Source: an uncultured Collinsella sp. (GTDB lineage: Bacteria > Actinomycetota > Coriobacteriia > Coriobacteriales > Coriobacteriaceae). Taken from it: a stretch of 7,736 bases of DNA. The stretch spans positions 1-7,736 of the forward strand of contig CAKTUH010000021.1 of the NCBI GenBank assembly GCA_934621885.1. Direction: 5' to 3'. Both the position numbers and the translations under genes were made by a program. Under the pieces are notes generated by a model. The model did no database searches. It saw only the letters and a list, made by a program, of their open reading frames with translations, and was not told the origin of the DNA. Positions 1 through 7,592 of the stretch are shown in pieces. How positions within the stretch are numbered: the stretch's first letter is position 1; every line of letters begins with the position of its first letter.

Positions 1-195
1 AACGTCAACGGCACCATGAAGGAACCCTGGTTCTCGGCTCACCTGATGCCCGGCACCAACGCCACCGAGGAATTCACCTTCTCGAACGGCGCGCTCGATA
101 GCCTCGACGACCTGGTCAACACGACCATTGGCATCGACGCCTACCTAACCGATTCCTACGAGGACGTCGCCTCCTACAGCGCAACCATCGCGTAA
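1..195 (+). CDS. 3' end of a probable secreted or lipoprotein beta-domain protein (partial)
   Basis: The last 64 codons of a gene that begins before the window are read in frame 1 and end with TAA at 193-195. The translation contains NGTMKEPWFSAHLMPGTNA, then a stretch with alternating hydrophobic residues (EEFTFSNGALDSLDDLVN), and ends DSYEDVASYSATIA. From memory, this pattern resembles the C-terminal beta-sandwich repeats of extracellular lipoproteins in Clostridia and Coriobacteriia. There, a functional surface segment is followed by 'F....L...G...I..I....H.YDSD'. No lipobox or signal peptide can be seen because the 5' part is missing. The reading frame is well supported by GC-rich third positions and by its clean end just before a strong hairpin. 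The function is unknown and the family link is inference. Confidence 0.75.
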   Translation, partial: NVNGTMKEPWFSAHLMPGTNATEEFTFSNGALDSLDDLVNTTIGIDAYLTDSYEDVASYSATIA

Positions 196-212
196 CGGCA
201 GACCACGACAGC

Positions 213-236
213 CGCGGATTGGCGGACACATCCGCG
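213..236. repeat. Small hairpin next to the terminator
   Basis: CGCGGAT (213-219) and ATCCGCG (230-236) are perfect 7-bp arms around a 10-nt loop. The hairpin lies 18 bases after the stop codon at 195 and abuts the larger 22-bp hairpin. It may add to the 3' end structure of the upstream transcript. No separate function is evident. Confidence 0.45.
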
Positions 237-285
237 CACACAAGACGGGGCCGCAGGAGTTGATCCTGCGGCCCCGTCTTGTGTG
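237..285. terminator. Perfect 22-bp hairpin between convergent genes (bidirectional terminator)
   Basis: Arms 237-258 and 264-285 are exactly complementary over 22 bp, with a 5-nt loop (GTTGA). The core is GACGGGGCCGCAGGA. The hairpin lies between a plus-strand gene ending at 195 and a minus-strand gene ending at 303, so it can serve both transcripts. The T-rich tail is weak on both strands; the ACAAGAC/GTCTTGT bases at the foot of the stem stand in for a run of U. The symmetric placement and stem strength support termination or 3' end protection. Confidence 0.8.
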
Positions 286-302
286 CCGATAGGTAACGAG
301 CG

Positions 303-923
303 CTAGCGCTCCATATTGGGGACGATGCTGCCTTCGGTCACCGCGTGCACGGCCAGGCGCATGATGTTGTCGTAGCCGGTCTTGTTGAGAATCTCCGAGA
401 TGCGGCGCTTGATGGTGCCCTCGCTCATAAACAACTCGGCCGCAATCTCGCGACGGCTCTTGCCTTCGCAGGCAAGGCGCAAGATCGACAGCTCAACGTC
501 GTCGAGGGCCGCCGTGCCCGAAAAGATGCTCTCGGGCGGCTTGGGAAACGTGCAGTAACCTGCCAGCGTGGAACGCATCACGGCAAAGAGTTCATCGATG
601 CCGACGTTCTTGTACACAAAGCTGTCGACGCCTGCCTCGCGCGCCTGATCCACAAACGTAATCTCGGGCATGCCCGTCATGATAATGATGCGGCACTCGG
701 GCAGCCGCTCTTTGATGCGCGCCGCCGCCACGATGCCGTTGGAATCGTGCTCGGTGCACACGTCCATCAAAATCATGTCCGGGCGCTCCTTGAGCGCAAC
801 GTCCAAGGCATCTGAGGCATCGGCGATGGCGGCAACAACGGTCATGTCGGGCTGGTCGCCAACAGAGCGCGCGAGGCTCTCGCGCAGGATGGCTTGGTCT
901 TCGACGATAAGGATACGAATCAT
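303..923 (-). CDS. LuxR/NarL-family response regulator
   Basis: This 206-residue DNA-binding response regulator is the output of the two-component pathway encoded upstream. The receiver domain spans about residues 1-120. It has acidic-pocket residues E8 and D9, phospho-acceptor D54 (ILMDV), T83 (IMTG) and the conserved lysine K105 (VYKN). A LuxR-type helix-turn-helix follows at about 139-196 (SRREIAAELFMSEGTIKRRI). The length is typical of NarL/DesR proteins. I chose the ATG at 921-923 because the protein then begins with the standard MIRILIVEDQ strand. It is also preceded by AAAGGAG six bases upstream and overlaps the kinase stop codon as ATGA. A longer open frame to 1142 only adds 73 residues unrelated to a receiver. 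Phosphorylation at D54 by the adjacent kinase would be expected to promote dimerisation and promoter binding. The target genes cannot be told from the window. Confidence 0.95.
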   Translation of the reverse strand: MIRILIVEDQAILRESLARSVGDQPDMTVVAAIADASDALDVALKERPDMILMDVCTEHDSNGIVAAARIKERLPECRIIIMTGMPEITFVDQAREAGVDSFVYKNVGIDELFAVMRSTLAGYCTFPKPPESIFSGTAALDDVELSILRLACEGKSRREIAAELFMSEGTIKRRISEILNKTGYDNIMRLAVHAVTEGSIVPNMER

Positions 924-2419
924 GAGCTTCTCCTTTGGACCGTTGCGTTGGAGTTCAGCGGAATGGATACCGCAAGCGTAAAGGGCGGGGCGGCATGGAC
1001 CTCCAGGCTGCCGCCCAGATTTTGCGCGACATGCCTCATACCTGGAATACCCGTTCCCTCGCGATACGATACGGGGGCAGGCGCGCCGTCGTTTGAGACC
1101 GTCATGCGTGCAATGGCGCCGCCATCCGATACCTCCTGCCACAGGCGCACCTGGACTTGGTGAGCCTGCGCATGCTTGGTGGCATTGGTCGATGCCTCGC
1201 GGATAATCTGCAAAAAGGCGGCAGCGACGTGAACATCGTCCGGAAGCGATCCATCCACATCGATCTGAACGCTCACCAGGCCAAAGGCATGAACGATATC
1301 GCCCAGTTGCTCCGCAGGCTCGCTAGCGCCACCGCTACGCAAGTCGGCGGCAATCGAGCGCAGCAGCGGGTCAATCTGCTCGAGCGACTCGTCATCCAGA
1401 CGCCCCTCCTCCAAGTATCGATGGAGAATAGACAGGCGCTGCCCGATCACGTCGTGTACGCGGGCGCGCATACGCAGGTAGGCCGCATTGTCGGCAACCT
1501 TTTTGACTTCTTCGATCTGGGCCTGGAGTTCCTGGCCCGCAAGCTCGAGCAGGTGGTTGGCCTGCGCCAGGCGGTCGTGGGCATGCGCGTACTCCGTCAC
1601 GTCCAAGCCAATAATGCGCTCAAAGGGACGGCCCGAAACCATAACCTCATCGTATGCGAACAGACGAATCTCGGAGGGGGAAACCTCGACCACCGCACGT
1701 GCCTCCCCAAAGCGGTCCAGGTCGATTCGAACGCGGTTTTTGCTGCTCTCGGGCATCTGCGCACTGAGTTTTCGAAGACCGCCCCACGTATCGCTCATGT
1801 CGTGCAGGTCGGTGGGCATGTGAAGCTCCACAAGGTTCCTGCGCATGCAGCGGTTCATGAGCAGCGGGCGGCCCTTCGAATCCAGATACAGAATGCCGAC
1901 GGGGATCACGTTAATAGTCTCGATCGTCGAAAACGCCGTGATGTCCTCCTGGCGGTTGCGCACGTCCATCAAAAGCGCCGCGACGGAGCGGAACAGGAAG
2001 AACGCGCCCTCCGCGATAAGGACTGCGGGCCACGCCGAACCCATGACGTAAACAACCGGCGGCGTCGCGGCGGCAACAAGCAGCAGCTCAACCATCATGA
2101 CGGGACGACGATAATGCACCATAAGGACTACGCCATAGGCGGCAATCGCGGCGTTGAGCCATAGCAGCGCGCCCGCCGCCTCGGCGACGACATAGAGCGG
2201 CGCCACCAGATACGACCCGCTCGACGCGAACAAGATGACGGCCGAGATAATCAAGTGCAGCACAAGGCTCGACTCATAGACGCAAATCACTTTGCGGTTG
2301 TAAGACGAACGACGCGATGCGATGAGCGGAACATGGATGGTCTGCAGGCATGCCACCAAGGCAAAGAGCACATCGAGCGCAACGATCTGGGGAAGGATAA
2401 GCGGCATCTGCATCATCAC
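920..2419 (-). CDS. Membrane sensor histidine kinase, HisKA_3 (NarL/DesK) type
   Basis: This 499-residue sensor kinase autophosphorylates on histidine and passes the phosphate to the response regulator encoded just downstream. The N-terminal 150 residues form about five or six hydrophobic segments (roughly 8-34, 52-66, 70-101, 107-126, 128-149). A PAS-like region follows at about 163-278 (VIPVGILYLDSKGRPLL to GLDVTEYAHAH), then a coiled coil at 279-312. The dimerisation helix carries RVHDVIGQRLS with phospho-acceptor H322. The ATP-binding domain shows the N box EASTNATKHA (N412), D444-G445 and GTGIPGM (455-461). The first G box is loose (NDGAPAPV), but all essential positions can be placed. 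The first codon is GTG at 2417-2419, overlapping the upstream stop; ATG at 2414-2416 or 2411-2413 is equally possible. A weak GGTGA lies just upstream. The gene overlaps the regulator start by four bases (ATGA), which points to coupled translation. The signal is unknown. Confidence 0.93.
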   Translation of the reverse strand: MMMQMPLILPQIVALDVLFALVACLQTIHVPLIASRRSSYNRKVICVYESSLVLHLIISAVILFASSGSYLVAPLYVVAEAAGALLWLNAAIAAYGVVLMVHYRRPVMMVELLLVAAATPPVVYVMGSAWPAVLIAEGAFFLFRSVAALLMDVRNRQEDITAFSTIETINVIPVGILYLDSKGRPLLMNRCMRRNLVELHMPTDLHDMSDTWGGLRKLSAQMPESSKNRVRIDLDRFGEARAVVEVSPSEIRLFAYDEVMVSGRPFERIIGLDVTEYAHAHDRLAQANHLLELAGQELQAQIEEVKKVADNAAYLRMRARVHDVIGQRLSILHRYLEEGRLDDESLEQIDPLLRSIAADLRSGGASEPAEQLGDIVHAFGLVSVQIDVDGSLPDDVHVAAAFLQIIREASTNATKHAQAHQVQVRLWQEVSDGGAIARMTVSNDGAPAPVSYREGTGIPGMRHVAQNLGGSLEVHAAPPFTLAVSIPLNSNATVQRRSS

Positions 2420-4215
2420 TCACCCGCCCGCGGCATCAGCACGATCATACGCAGCTGACCGGCCTCGCCCTCAAGACGATACGCCACGTTACGCCCCTGC
2501 AGTGCAACCTCGAGCTCGTGCGCGGCGGGCGTCTGCGACAAGTCTTCCTCGTCGTTGGAAAAGAGTGTGGCACGCAGCTCCACGCTGCACGAATCGTGTT
2601 CGCTCAGATGGTACATGAGTGCCGGATGATCGGTGGTGTAGGCGAAAAACGCAAAGTCATACACGCAGTCGTACAGCGCGCTTACCGTACTGGCATGCAT
2701 CGGACGCTGTATGGCGATGATCGAAGCGCAGTCGACATCGATGGTGCGCAAGTCACTTGCCAGCTCGTTGGCAATGAGCTGGATGCGATCGCGGTCAAAT
2801 CCGCTTTCCCCATGCTGCGCCAACGTGAGCGAGCCCTTGCGTTTGCAATAGGCGACGAGCATCTTGGCACATTGCAGCATGCGATAGCGCTCATGCGAGG
2901 ATGCCTCATCGGTTAACGGCGGCAGCGAGCTCAGCAGCCCATACATCTCATCGAGCGCGCGGGCAAGCGCCTGGTCGACATCTTTGACCAGCAAGGCCTC
3001 GGCCTCCTGGTCGGCAAGATGCGTCTTAAGATCGTAGTCGGCCGTAAGCAGTTCGTTTTGGCGCTGCAATTCCATGCGCCGGCACGCCAGTTCGCGGTTG
3101 AGCTCGTTGAGCTCCGATACGTCTTGGGCGAGCAATGCCGATCCACCCAGCAGCGGAAAAGCGCGGTACATCACATCGGGATCGGATGCCACGGTAAAGG
3201 CGTGGGCATGCCCGTGTTCCTGAGCGCGCAGCTCTTCGCGCACGCCCGCCGGAATCGGCTTTGACACCGGCGTAGCATAGACTTCCTGCAGGTCGCGCGT
3301 TATAACCTTAAGATCGAGCGGCAGGGTGTCGAAAATGTTGGCAATGCCGTGGTACGACGGAATGACGCCGCAATCGAGGCAGATCTCGAGCGTCACCACG
3401 CACAGCACGCAGTAGACGAGCGAGAAGTTGAGCTTCCATGCCCAGGGCACGCGCAGGGCATATGAGATGGCAAAGAACGCGCCGCCCGACAGCACGAGTG
3501 CCGCCGTGCCCGAAAAACGTTGGATACGATAGGACGAGGACCGACCCACCAAAATGAAAAAGGTCACGAAGTTAAAGGCCGTCCATATCAGAACGGCAAA
3601 ATAGCCCCAGCCGTACGTGTAGTCGTTGCTCCAGGTGTCGCTTGTGCGGTCAAAGTGGAATACCTGCCGGTGGAAATCGTTGGTGAGCACAAACCCAATA
3701 AGCAGGATGGCCGCGATCCACAAGGCCGTACGGTAGCGGCGACCCACGCGATGTTGTTCCAACCCCGCAAGGCGCAGGCCGCACAGCTGGTAGAGGAGCG
3801 GAATGAGCGTCATGGGCACGTAGTACAGGTACCACAGCACGGTGGCATAAAACGGCGTGAACGACTTGTATTTAAGGATGACCTCGATCATCCACAGGGC
3901 GCTGATAGTGGCAACGGCAACGAGGCGCCGGCGCAGCACATAGTCCAGACAGCGCAGGTAGACCAGCACGCCCCAGATTGAGAACGCGACGGCAGCGAGG
4001 AGCAGCGGAATCGAGCTCGAATGGATAAGCCCGTCCACGACTTCTTTGGACACCTCGTTATAGATGGGCGCGGTGTTGGAGAGCTTGGGATCGGAAGCGA
4101 ATAACGCCGGCAAGACCGCCAAAAGCAGAAGAAACAGTGCGGTTATGACGCCGGCAATGACGAAGGCGCGGCGACGGTACACCAGGTGCGTTATGCCAAC
4201 GAGGAATCGCGGCAT
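2416..4215 (-). CDS. Polytopic membrane sensor with PAS-like domain, coiled coil and degenerate kinase-like C-terminus
   Basis: This is a 599-residue membrane protein. About eight hydrophobic segments (near 17-40, 68-88, 98-116, 122-146, 163-178, 202-223, 236-256, 262-282) resemble the 7TM N-terminal module of some sensor kinases (HisKA_7TM; family call from memory). A PAS-like region spans 290-366 (IFDTLPLDLKVITRDLQ to LLAQDVSEL) and a long coiled coil spans 367-425. The C-terminal 170 residues occupy the place of a kinase core. I see no HE/HD phospho-acceptor motif, N box or G boxes there, so catalysis is doubtful; the protein may sense and regulate the neighbouring kinase. The gene ends with TGA overlapping the kinase start. 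I chose the ATG at 4215 because it gives MPRFLVGITHLVYRRR immediately before the first membrane segment. ATG at 4299 (627 residues) is an alternative: it has no Shine-Dalgarno and adds a tail with rare AGG and CGA codons. Confidence 0.8.
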   Translation of the reverse strand: MPRFLVGITHLVYRRRAFVIAGVITALFLLLLAVLPALFASDPKLSNTAPIYNEVSKEVVDGLIHSSSIPLLLAAVAFSIWGVLVYLRCLDYVLRRRLVAVATISALWMIEVILKYKSFTPFYATVLWYLYYVPMTLIPLLYQLCGLRLAGLEQHRVGRRYRTALWIAAILLIGFVLTNDFHRQVFHFDRTSDTWSNDYTYGWGYFAVLIWTAFNFVTFFILVGRSSSYRIQRFSGTAALVLSGGAFFAISYALRVPWAWKLNFSLVYCVLCVVTLEICLDCGVIPSYHGIANIFDTLPLDLKVITRDLQEVYATPVSKPIPAGVREELRAQEHGHAHAFTVASDPDVMYRAFPLLGGSALLAQDVSELNELNRELACRRMELQRQNELLTADYDLKTHLADQEAEALLVKDVDQALARALDEMYGLLSSLPPLTDEASSHERYRMLQCAKMLVAYCKRKGSLTLAQHGESGFDRDRIQLIANELASDLRTIDVDCASIIAIQRPMHASTVSALYDCVYDFAFFAYTTDHPALMYHLSEHDSCSVELRATLFSNDEEDLSQTPAAHELEVALQGRNVAYRLEGEAGQLRMIVLMPRAGE

Positions 4216-4308
4216 GGCGAAGAGCCTGCCGCCCCTGGGATCCGCCACCGGCGCGGATCGGGCGACCGCATGGCCGATATGTCGCTCACGGGTACCCATA
4301 GTGCTTTT

Positions 4309-4337
4309 AGTGTACCGACAGGCGGGCTCAAAAAACG
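4309..4337 (-). promoter_or_regulatory. Possible promoter of the three-gene signalling operon
   Basis: On the minus strand, TACACT (4314-4309) resembles a -10 box. A T-rich hexamer CGTTTT (4337-4332) lies 17 bases upstream as a poor -35. Transcription would begin near 4302. This leaves about 87 bases of leader before the ATG at 4215, or a nearly leaderless message if the ATG at 4299 is used. The prediction is weak, but the position between a terminator-like hairpin and the first gene fits. Confidence 0.28.
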
Positions 4338-4365
4338 GGCCGCATGTCCCAAAATCCGTAGACGG

Positions 4366-4406
4366 CAAAGCGCCCGGCAAGCACAAACTACTCGCCGGGC
4401 GCTTTG
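4366..4406 (-). terminator. Terminator-like hairpin downstream of the phospho-beta-glucosidase gene
   Basis: CAAAGCGCCCGGC (4366-4378) and GCCGGGCGCTTTG (4394-4406) are perfect 13-bp arms around a 15-nt loop. The hairpin separates bglA from the signalling operon, both transcribed on the minus strand. On that strand a short T-run (GATTTTGGG) begins about ten bases past the stem, farther than usual for an intrinsic terminator. It probably still ends the bglA transcript. Confidence 0.55.
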
Positions 4407-4426
4407 GTTAGGAGACTACGATTGCC

Positions 4427-4439
4427 GGGAAAGCCTAGG
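4427..4439. repeat. 13-base direct repeat, distal copy
   Basis: GGGAAAGCCTAGG at 4427-4439 is identical to 4555-4567, where it overlaps the stop codon of bglA. The offset is 128 bases. Both copies can pair with the same inverted arm at 4461-4473, so two alternative hairpins can be drawn. It may be the mark of an insertion or a duplicated 3' end. Confidence 0.7.
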
Positions 4440-4460
4440 ACAGGTCTGTAAGATTTGAGT

Positions 4461-6005
<1,545 letters not shown>

Positions 6006-6009
6006 TCAT

Positions 6010-6070
6010 GCGCTGTTTGTCGTGGCTTCAGTATCCCCGCAAACGGGGCGCCGCTCAACGACAACAGCGC
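6010..6070. promoter_or_regulatory. Inverted repeat bracketing the bglA promoter (candidate operator)
   Basis: GCGCTGTTTGTCG (6010-6022) and CGACAACAGCGC (6059-6070) are complementary apart from one extra T. They lie just downstream of the -10 box and directly upstream of the -35 box of bglA. The sites could bind a regulator on either side of the polymerase or form a cruciform. No regulator family can be named from the sequence. Confidence 0.45.
6030..6058 (-). promoter_or_regulatory. Predicted bglA promoter
   Basis: On the minus strand TTGAGC (6058-6053) and GATACT (6035-6030) are separated by exactly 17 bases, and each matches the sigma-70 consensus at four of six positions. Transcription would start near 6023 and give a leader of about 30 bases carrying the AAAGGA ribosome site. 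The spacer contains CCCCG-TTTG-CGGGG, a small palindrome. Confidence 0.5.
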
Positions 6071-6133
6071 AGGTCGACACTTCTTTTCGCACGCAGGCGG
6101 TCGGTAGCCGCCCAAGCCTGACACTTTTTGATA

Positions 6134-6176
6134 CCAAACCACCACAAAGGGGACAGGCACCTTTGTGGTGGTTTGG
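6134..6176. repeat. REP-like hairpin, copy 1 (upstream of the ATPase gene)
   Basis: Arms 6134-6150 (CCAAACCACCACAAAGG) and 6160-6176 are perfectly complementary over 17 bp around the 9-nt loop GGACAGGCA. It lies between two divergent genes, so it is not a terminator for either. The same hairpin occurs at 7396-7434 with the loop in the same orientation. The GGGGACAGG(C/T)ACC core recalls, from memory, dispersed REP palindromes linked with REP-associated tyrosine transposases; no such transposase is in the window. Confidence 0.75.
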
Positions 6177-6188
6177 GGGGGCGGCGAT

Positions 6189-6208
6189 CCCACATAGCCG
6201 CCCTCGGC
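6189..6208 (-). repeat. Short copy of the 3' coding end of the right-hand gene
   Basis: This 20-base stretch matches 7630-7649 at 19 of 20 positions, differing only by A/G at 6194. Read on the minus strand both encode AEGGYVG. At 7630-7649 it is the near-C-terminal part of a real gene. Here it is surrounded by unrelated sequence, with no gene to belong to. It is probably the remnant of a duplication or recombination. Confidence 0.5.
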
Positions 6209-6219
6209 CATCAGGCAAT

Positions 6220-6248
6220 TTGACTGAATAGGAAAAAAAGGAAAAAAT
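6220..6248 (+). promoter_or_regulatory. Weak candidate promoter of the ATPase gene
   Basis: TTGACT (6220-6225) is a good -35 match. Seventeen bases downstream lies AAAAAT (6243-6248), a poor -10 inside an A-rich tract. A start near 6255 would leave only a very short leader before the ribosome site. No better pair was found in 6177-6260. Confidence 0.25.
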
Positions 6249-6263
6249 AGGAAAAAAAGGAAA
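6229..6263. repeat. Purine-rich tandem repeat, period 19
   Basis: TAGGAAAAAAAGGAAA at 6229 recurs at 6248, with seven-A runs in both units. It ends directly in the Shine-Dalgarno AAGGAG (6262-6267), four bases before the ATG at 6272. It supplies several extra GGA-type ribosome-like sites in an unstructured leader and is prone to slippage. Confidence 0.6.
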
Positions 6264-6271
6264 GGAGACTC

Positions 6272-7387
6272 ATGACTGAAACCATCTTCTCCCCTTCATT
6301 TGGAAATCGCCCGTCCTATCTGGTGGGACGCGGAAGCGTGATTTCGACATTCATCTCCGGCCTTGAGCAGGAGCCGGGCAATCGCGACCGAGCCATGCTC
6401 ATGCTCGGCCAGCGAGGCAGCGGCAAGACGGTTCTCCTGTGGGAACTCGCCGACCGCGCTCGCAAGCTCGGCTTCGTTGTTGCCACACCCACCGTAGCCT
6501 CCGAGGACATGCTTGAACGTATTGTCGAAAAAATTCAAGAGGCAGGCGAACCGTACGCCAACAATCGCCACCTTCCCAAACTTACGGGCGGCAGCTTGAG
6601 CGTCTTCGGCTTCTCAGCCGGCCTTGAGTTCACACGCGATGTGCAGGAAACCAAGAGTTTCCAGTTCAAACTCACGCAGCTGGCGCGCAAACTGAGCAAG
6701 CAAGGACATGGCATCCTCATCCTTATCGATGAGCTCCAGGCAAACTCGCCCGAGATCAGACAACTCGTCACCGCCTATCAAGAGCTCGTCGGCGAGGGAC
6801 TCAACGTCGCGCTCGTTATGGCGGGCCTTCCGGGAGCAGTCTCCGCGACACTCAACGACCGCGTACTGACATTTCTCAACCGTGCACGCAAAGTCACGCT
6901 CGAGCCGCTTTCAGTCGGAGATGTGGATGCCTACTATCAGCGGGCTTTCGAAGAGCTCGGCCTTGATATCCCAGGCGATCTTCGGCTGGATGCCGCTCGC
7001 GCAACCCAGGGCTCGCCCTACATGCTGCAGCTCATCGGCTACAACATCGCCAATCGTTGCCAGGCAGGAGAACGCGTAACACGAGAGCTAGTCGACGGAG
7101 CCATTGAGGCGTCAAAAGTCGATTTCGAAAACGATGTGTGCGAGACGACGCTCGCCGCGCTCTCGGACCAAGACGTTGCGTTTCTCGCCGCAATGGCCGA
7201 CGACGAAGGCGGCGAAGATGCCGTGTCACGCATTTCCGATGTGGCCGAGCGAATGTCGGTCACACCCGACTACGCGCAAAAGTATCGCCGTCGTCTTATC
7301 GACGCCGGCGTGATCGAACAGGCCCGCCGCGGGTATGTGCGCTTCGCCGTTCCCTATATGGCTGACTACCTGCGAAGCCAGCTGTAG
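6272..7387 (+). CDS. AAA/STAND-like P-loop ATPase with C-terminal winged-helix-like region
   Basis: This is a 371-residue, probably cytoplasmic ATPase. The N-terminal LVGRGSVISTF (17-27) resembles the box before the P-loop in Cdc6/Orc1 and STAND NTPases. Walker A is GQRGSGKT (46-53) and Walker B is ILILIDELQ (148-156, with D153 and E154). A sensor-like strand VALVMAGLPG (179-188) and GSPYMLQLIG (247-256), the GxP motif typical of this class, follow. The C-terminal part, about 290-371, looks like a winged helix (LSDQDVAFLAAMA to VIEQARRGYVRFAVP), suggesting DNA or partner binding. There are no membrane segments. The start is fixed by AAGGAG four bases upstream. The gene stands alone, divergent from bglA, and is enclosed by two REP-like hairpins. 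Annotation pipelines would probably say 'ATP-binding protein'. No specific function can be given; mobile-element, defence and regulatory roles are all possible. Confidence 0.9.
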   Translation: MTETIFSPSFGNRPSYLVGRGSVISTFISGLEQEPGNRDRAMLMLGQRGSGKTVLLWELADRARKLGFVVATPTVASEDMLERIVEKIQEAGEPYANNRHLPKLTGGSLSVFGFSAGLEFTRDVQETKSFQFKLTQLARKLSKQGHGILILIDELQANSPEIRQLVTAYQELVGEGLNVALVMAGLPGAVSATLNDRVLTFLNRARKVTLEPLSVGDVDAYYQRAFEELGLDIPGDLRLDAARATQGSPYMLQLIGYNIANRCQAGERVTRELVDGAIEASKVDFENDVCETTLAALSDQDVAFLAAMADDEGGEDAVSRISDVAERMSVTPDYAQKYRRRLIDAGVIEQARRGYVRFAVPYMADYLRSQL

Positions 7388-7395
7388 CTGCAGAC

Positions 7396-7436
7396 AAACC
7401 ACCGCAAAGGGGACAGGTACCTTTGTGGTGGTTTTT
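7396..7436 (+). terminator. REP-like hairpin, copy 2, acting as terminator of the ATPase gene
   Basis: AAACCACCGCAAAGG (7396-7410) pairs with 7420-7434 over 15 bp with one G-U wobble. The 9-nt loop GGACAGGTA differs from copy 1 by one base. The stem foot runs into TTTTT (7432-7436), eight bases after the stop codon, giving the form of an intrinsic terminator. It has the same orientation as the copy at 6134-6176. Confidence 0.75.
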
Positions 7437-7448
7437 GCTGGCGGTTTG

Positions 7449-7507
7449 TCTCGATCTGTAACAGTTAGGCCGGCAAGACCGGGCTTGGTGTTACAGATCG
7501 AGATTTT
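7449..7507. repeat. Stem-loop repeat unit 1, CTGTAACA family
   Basis: TCTCGATCTGTAACA (7449-7463) and TGTTACAGATCGAGA (7489-7503) form a perfect 15-bp stem around a 25-nt loop, which itself can pair through CCGG and CCGG. TTTT follows at 7504-7507, so on the plus strand it could act as a second terminator. It is related to unit 2 at 7527-7585. Confidence 0.7.
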
Positions 7508-7526
7508 CTGGTTGCTTCCTGCAGTT

Positions 7527-7585
7527 TGTCTAAATCTGTAACAGGTAGAGACGATTTGGCCTGCTAGATGTTACAGATTGAGACA
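7527..7585. repeat. Stem-loop repeat unit 2, CTGTAACA family
   Basis: Arms 7527-7543 (TGTCTAAATCTGTAACA) and 7569-7585 pair over 17 bp with one mismatch. The loop is again 25 nt, but its sequence differs from unit 1. It lies seven bases after the stop codon of the minus-strand gene, with no T-run on that strand. It is probably a repeat element that also gives a 3' end structure. Confidence 0.7.
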
Positions 7586-7592
7586 GAAGACT

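Noticed and set aside
924..1142. 73-residue N-terminal extension of the response regulator
   Set aside because: It overlaps the 3' end of the kinase, has no receiver-like sequence, and the ATG at 923 has a strong ribosome site and starts exactly at the receiver domain.
6006..6231. Short open frames on both strands in the bglA-ATPase intergenic region
   Set aside because: They read through the promoter, the REP-like hairpin and the gene-end fragment, and have no ribosome sites or recognisable domains.
7335..7541. 68-residue plus-strand open frame running past the ATPase stop
   Set aside because: It is an out-of-frame reading of the ATPase end, the REP-like hairpin and the first stem-loop, with no ribosome site.
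7449..7585. Possible CRISPR array from the repeated ATCTGTAACA words
   Set aside because: There are only two units, the repeats are inverted within each unit rather than direct, the spacing does not fit repeat-spacer units, and no cas gene is present.
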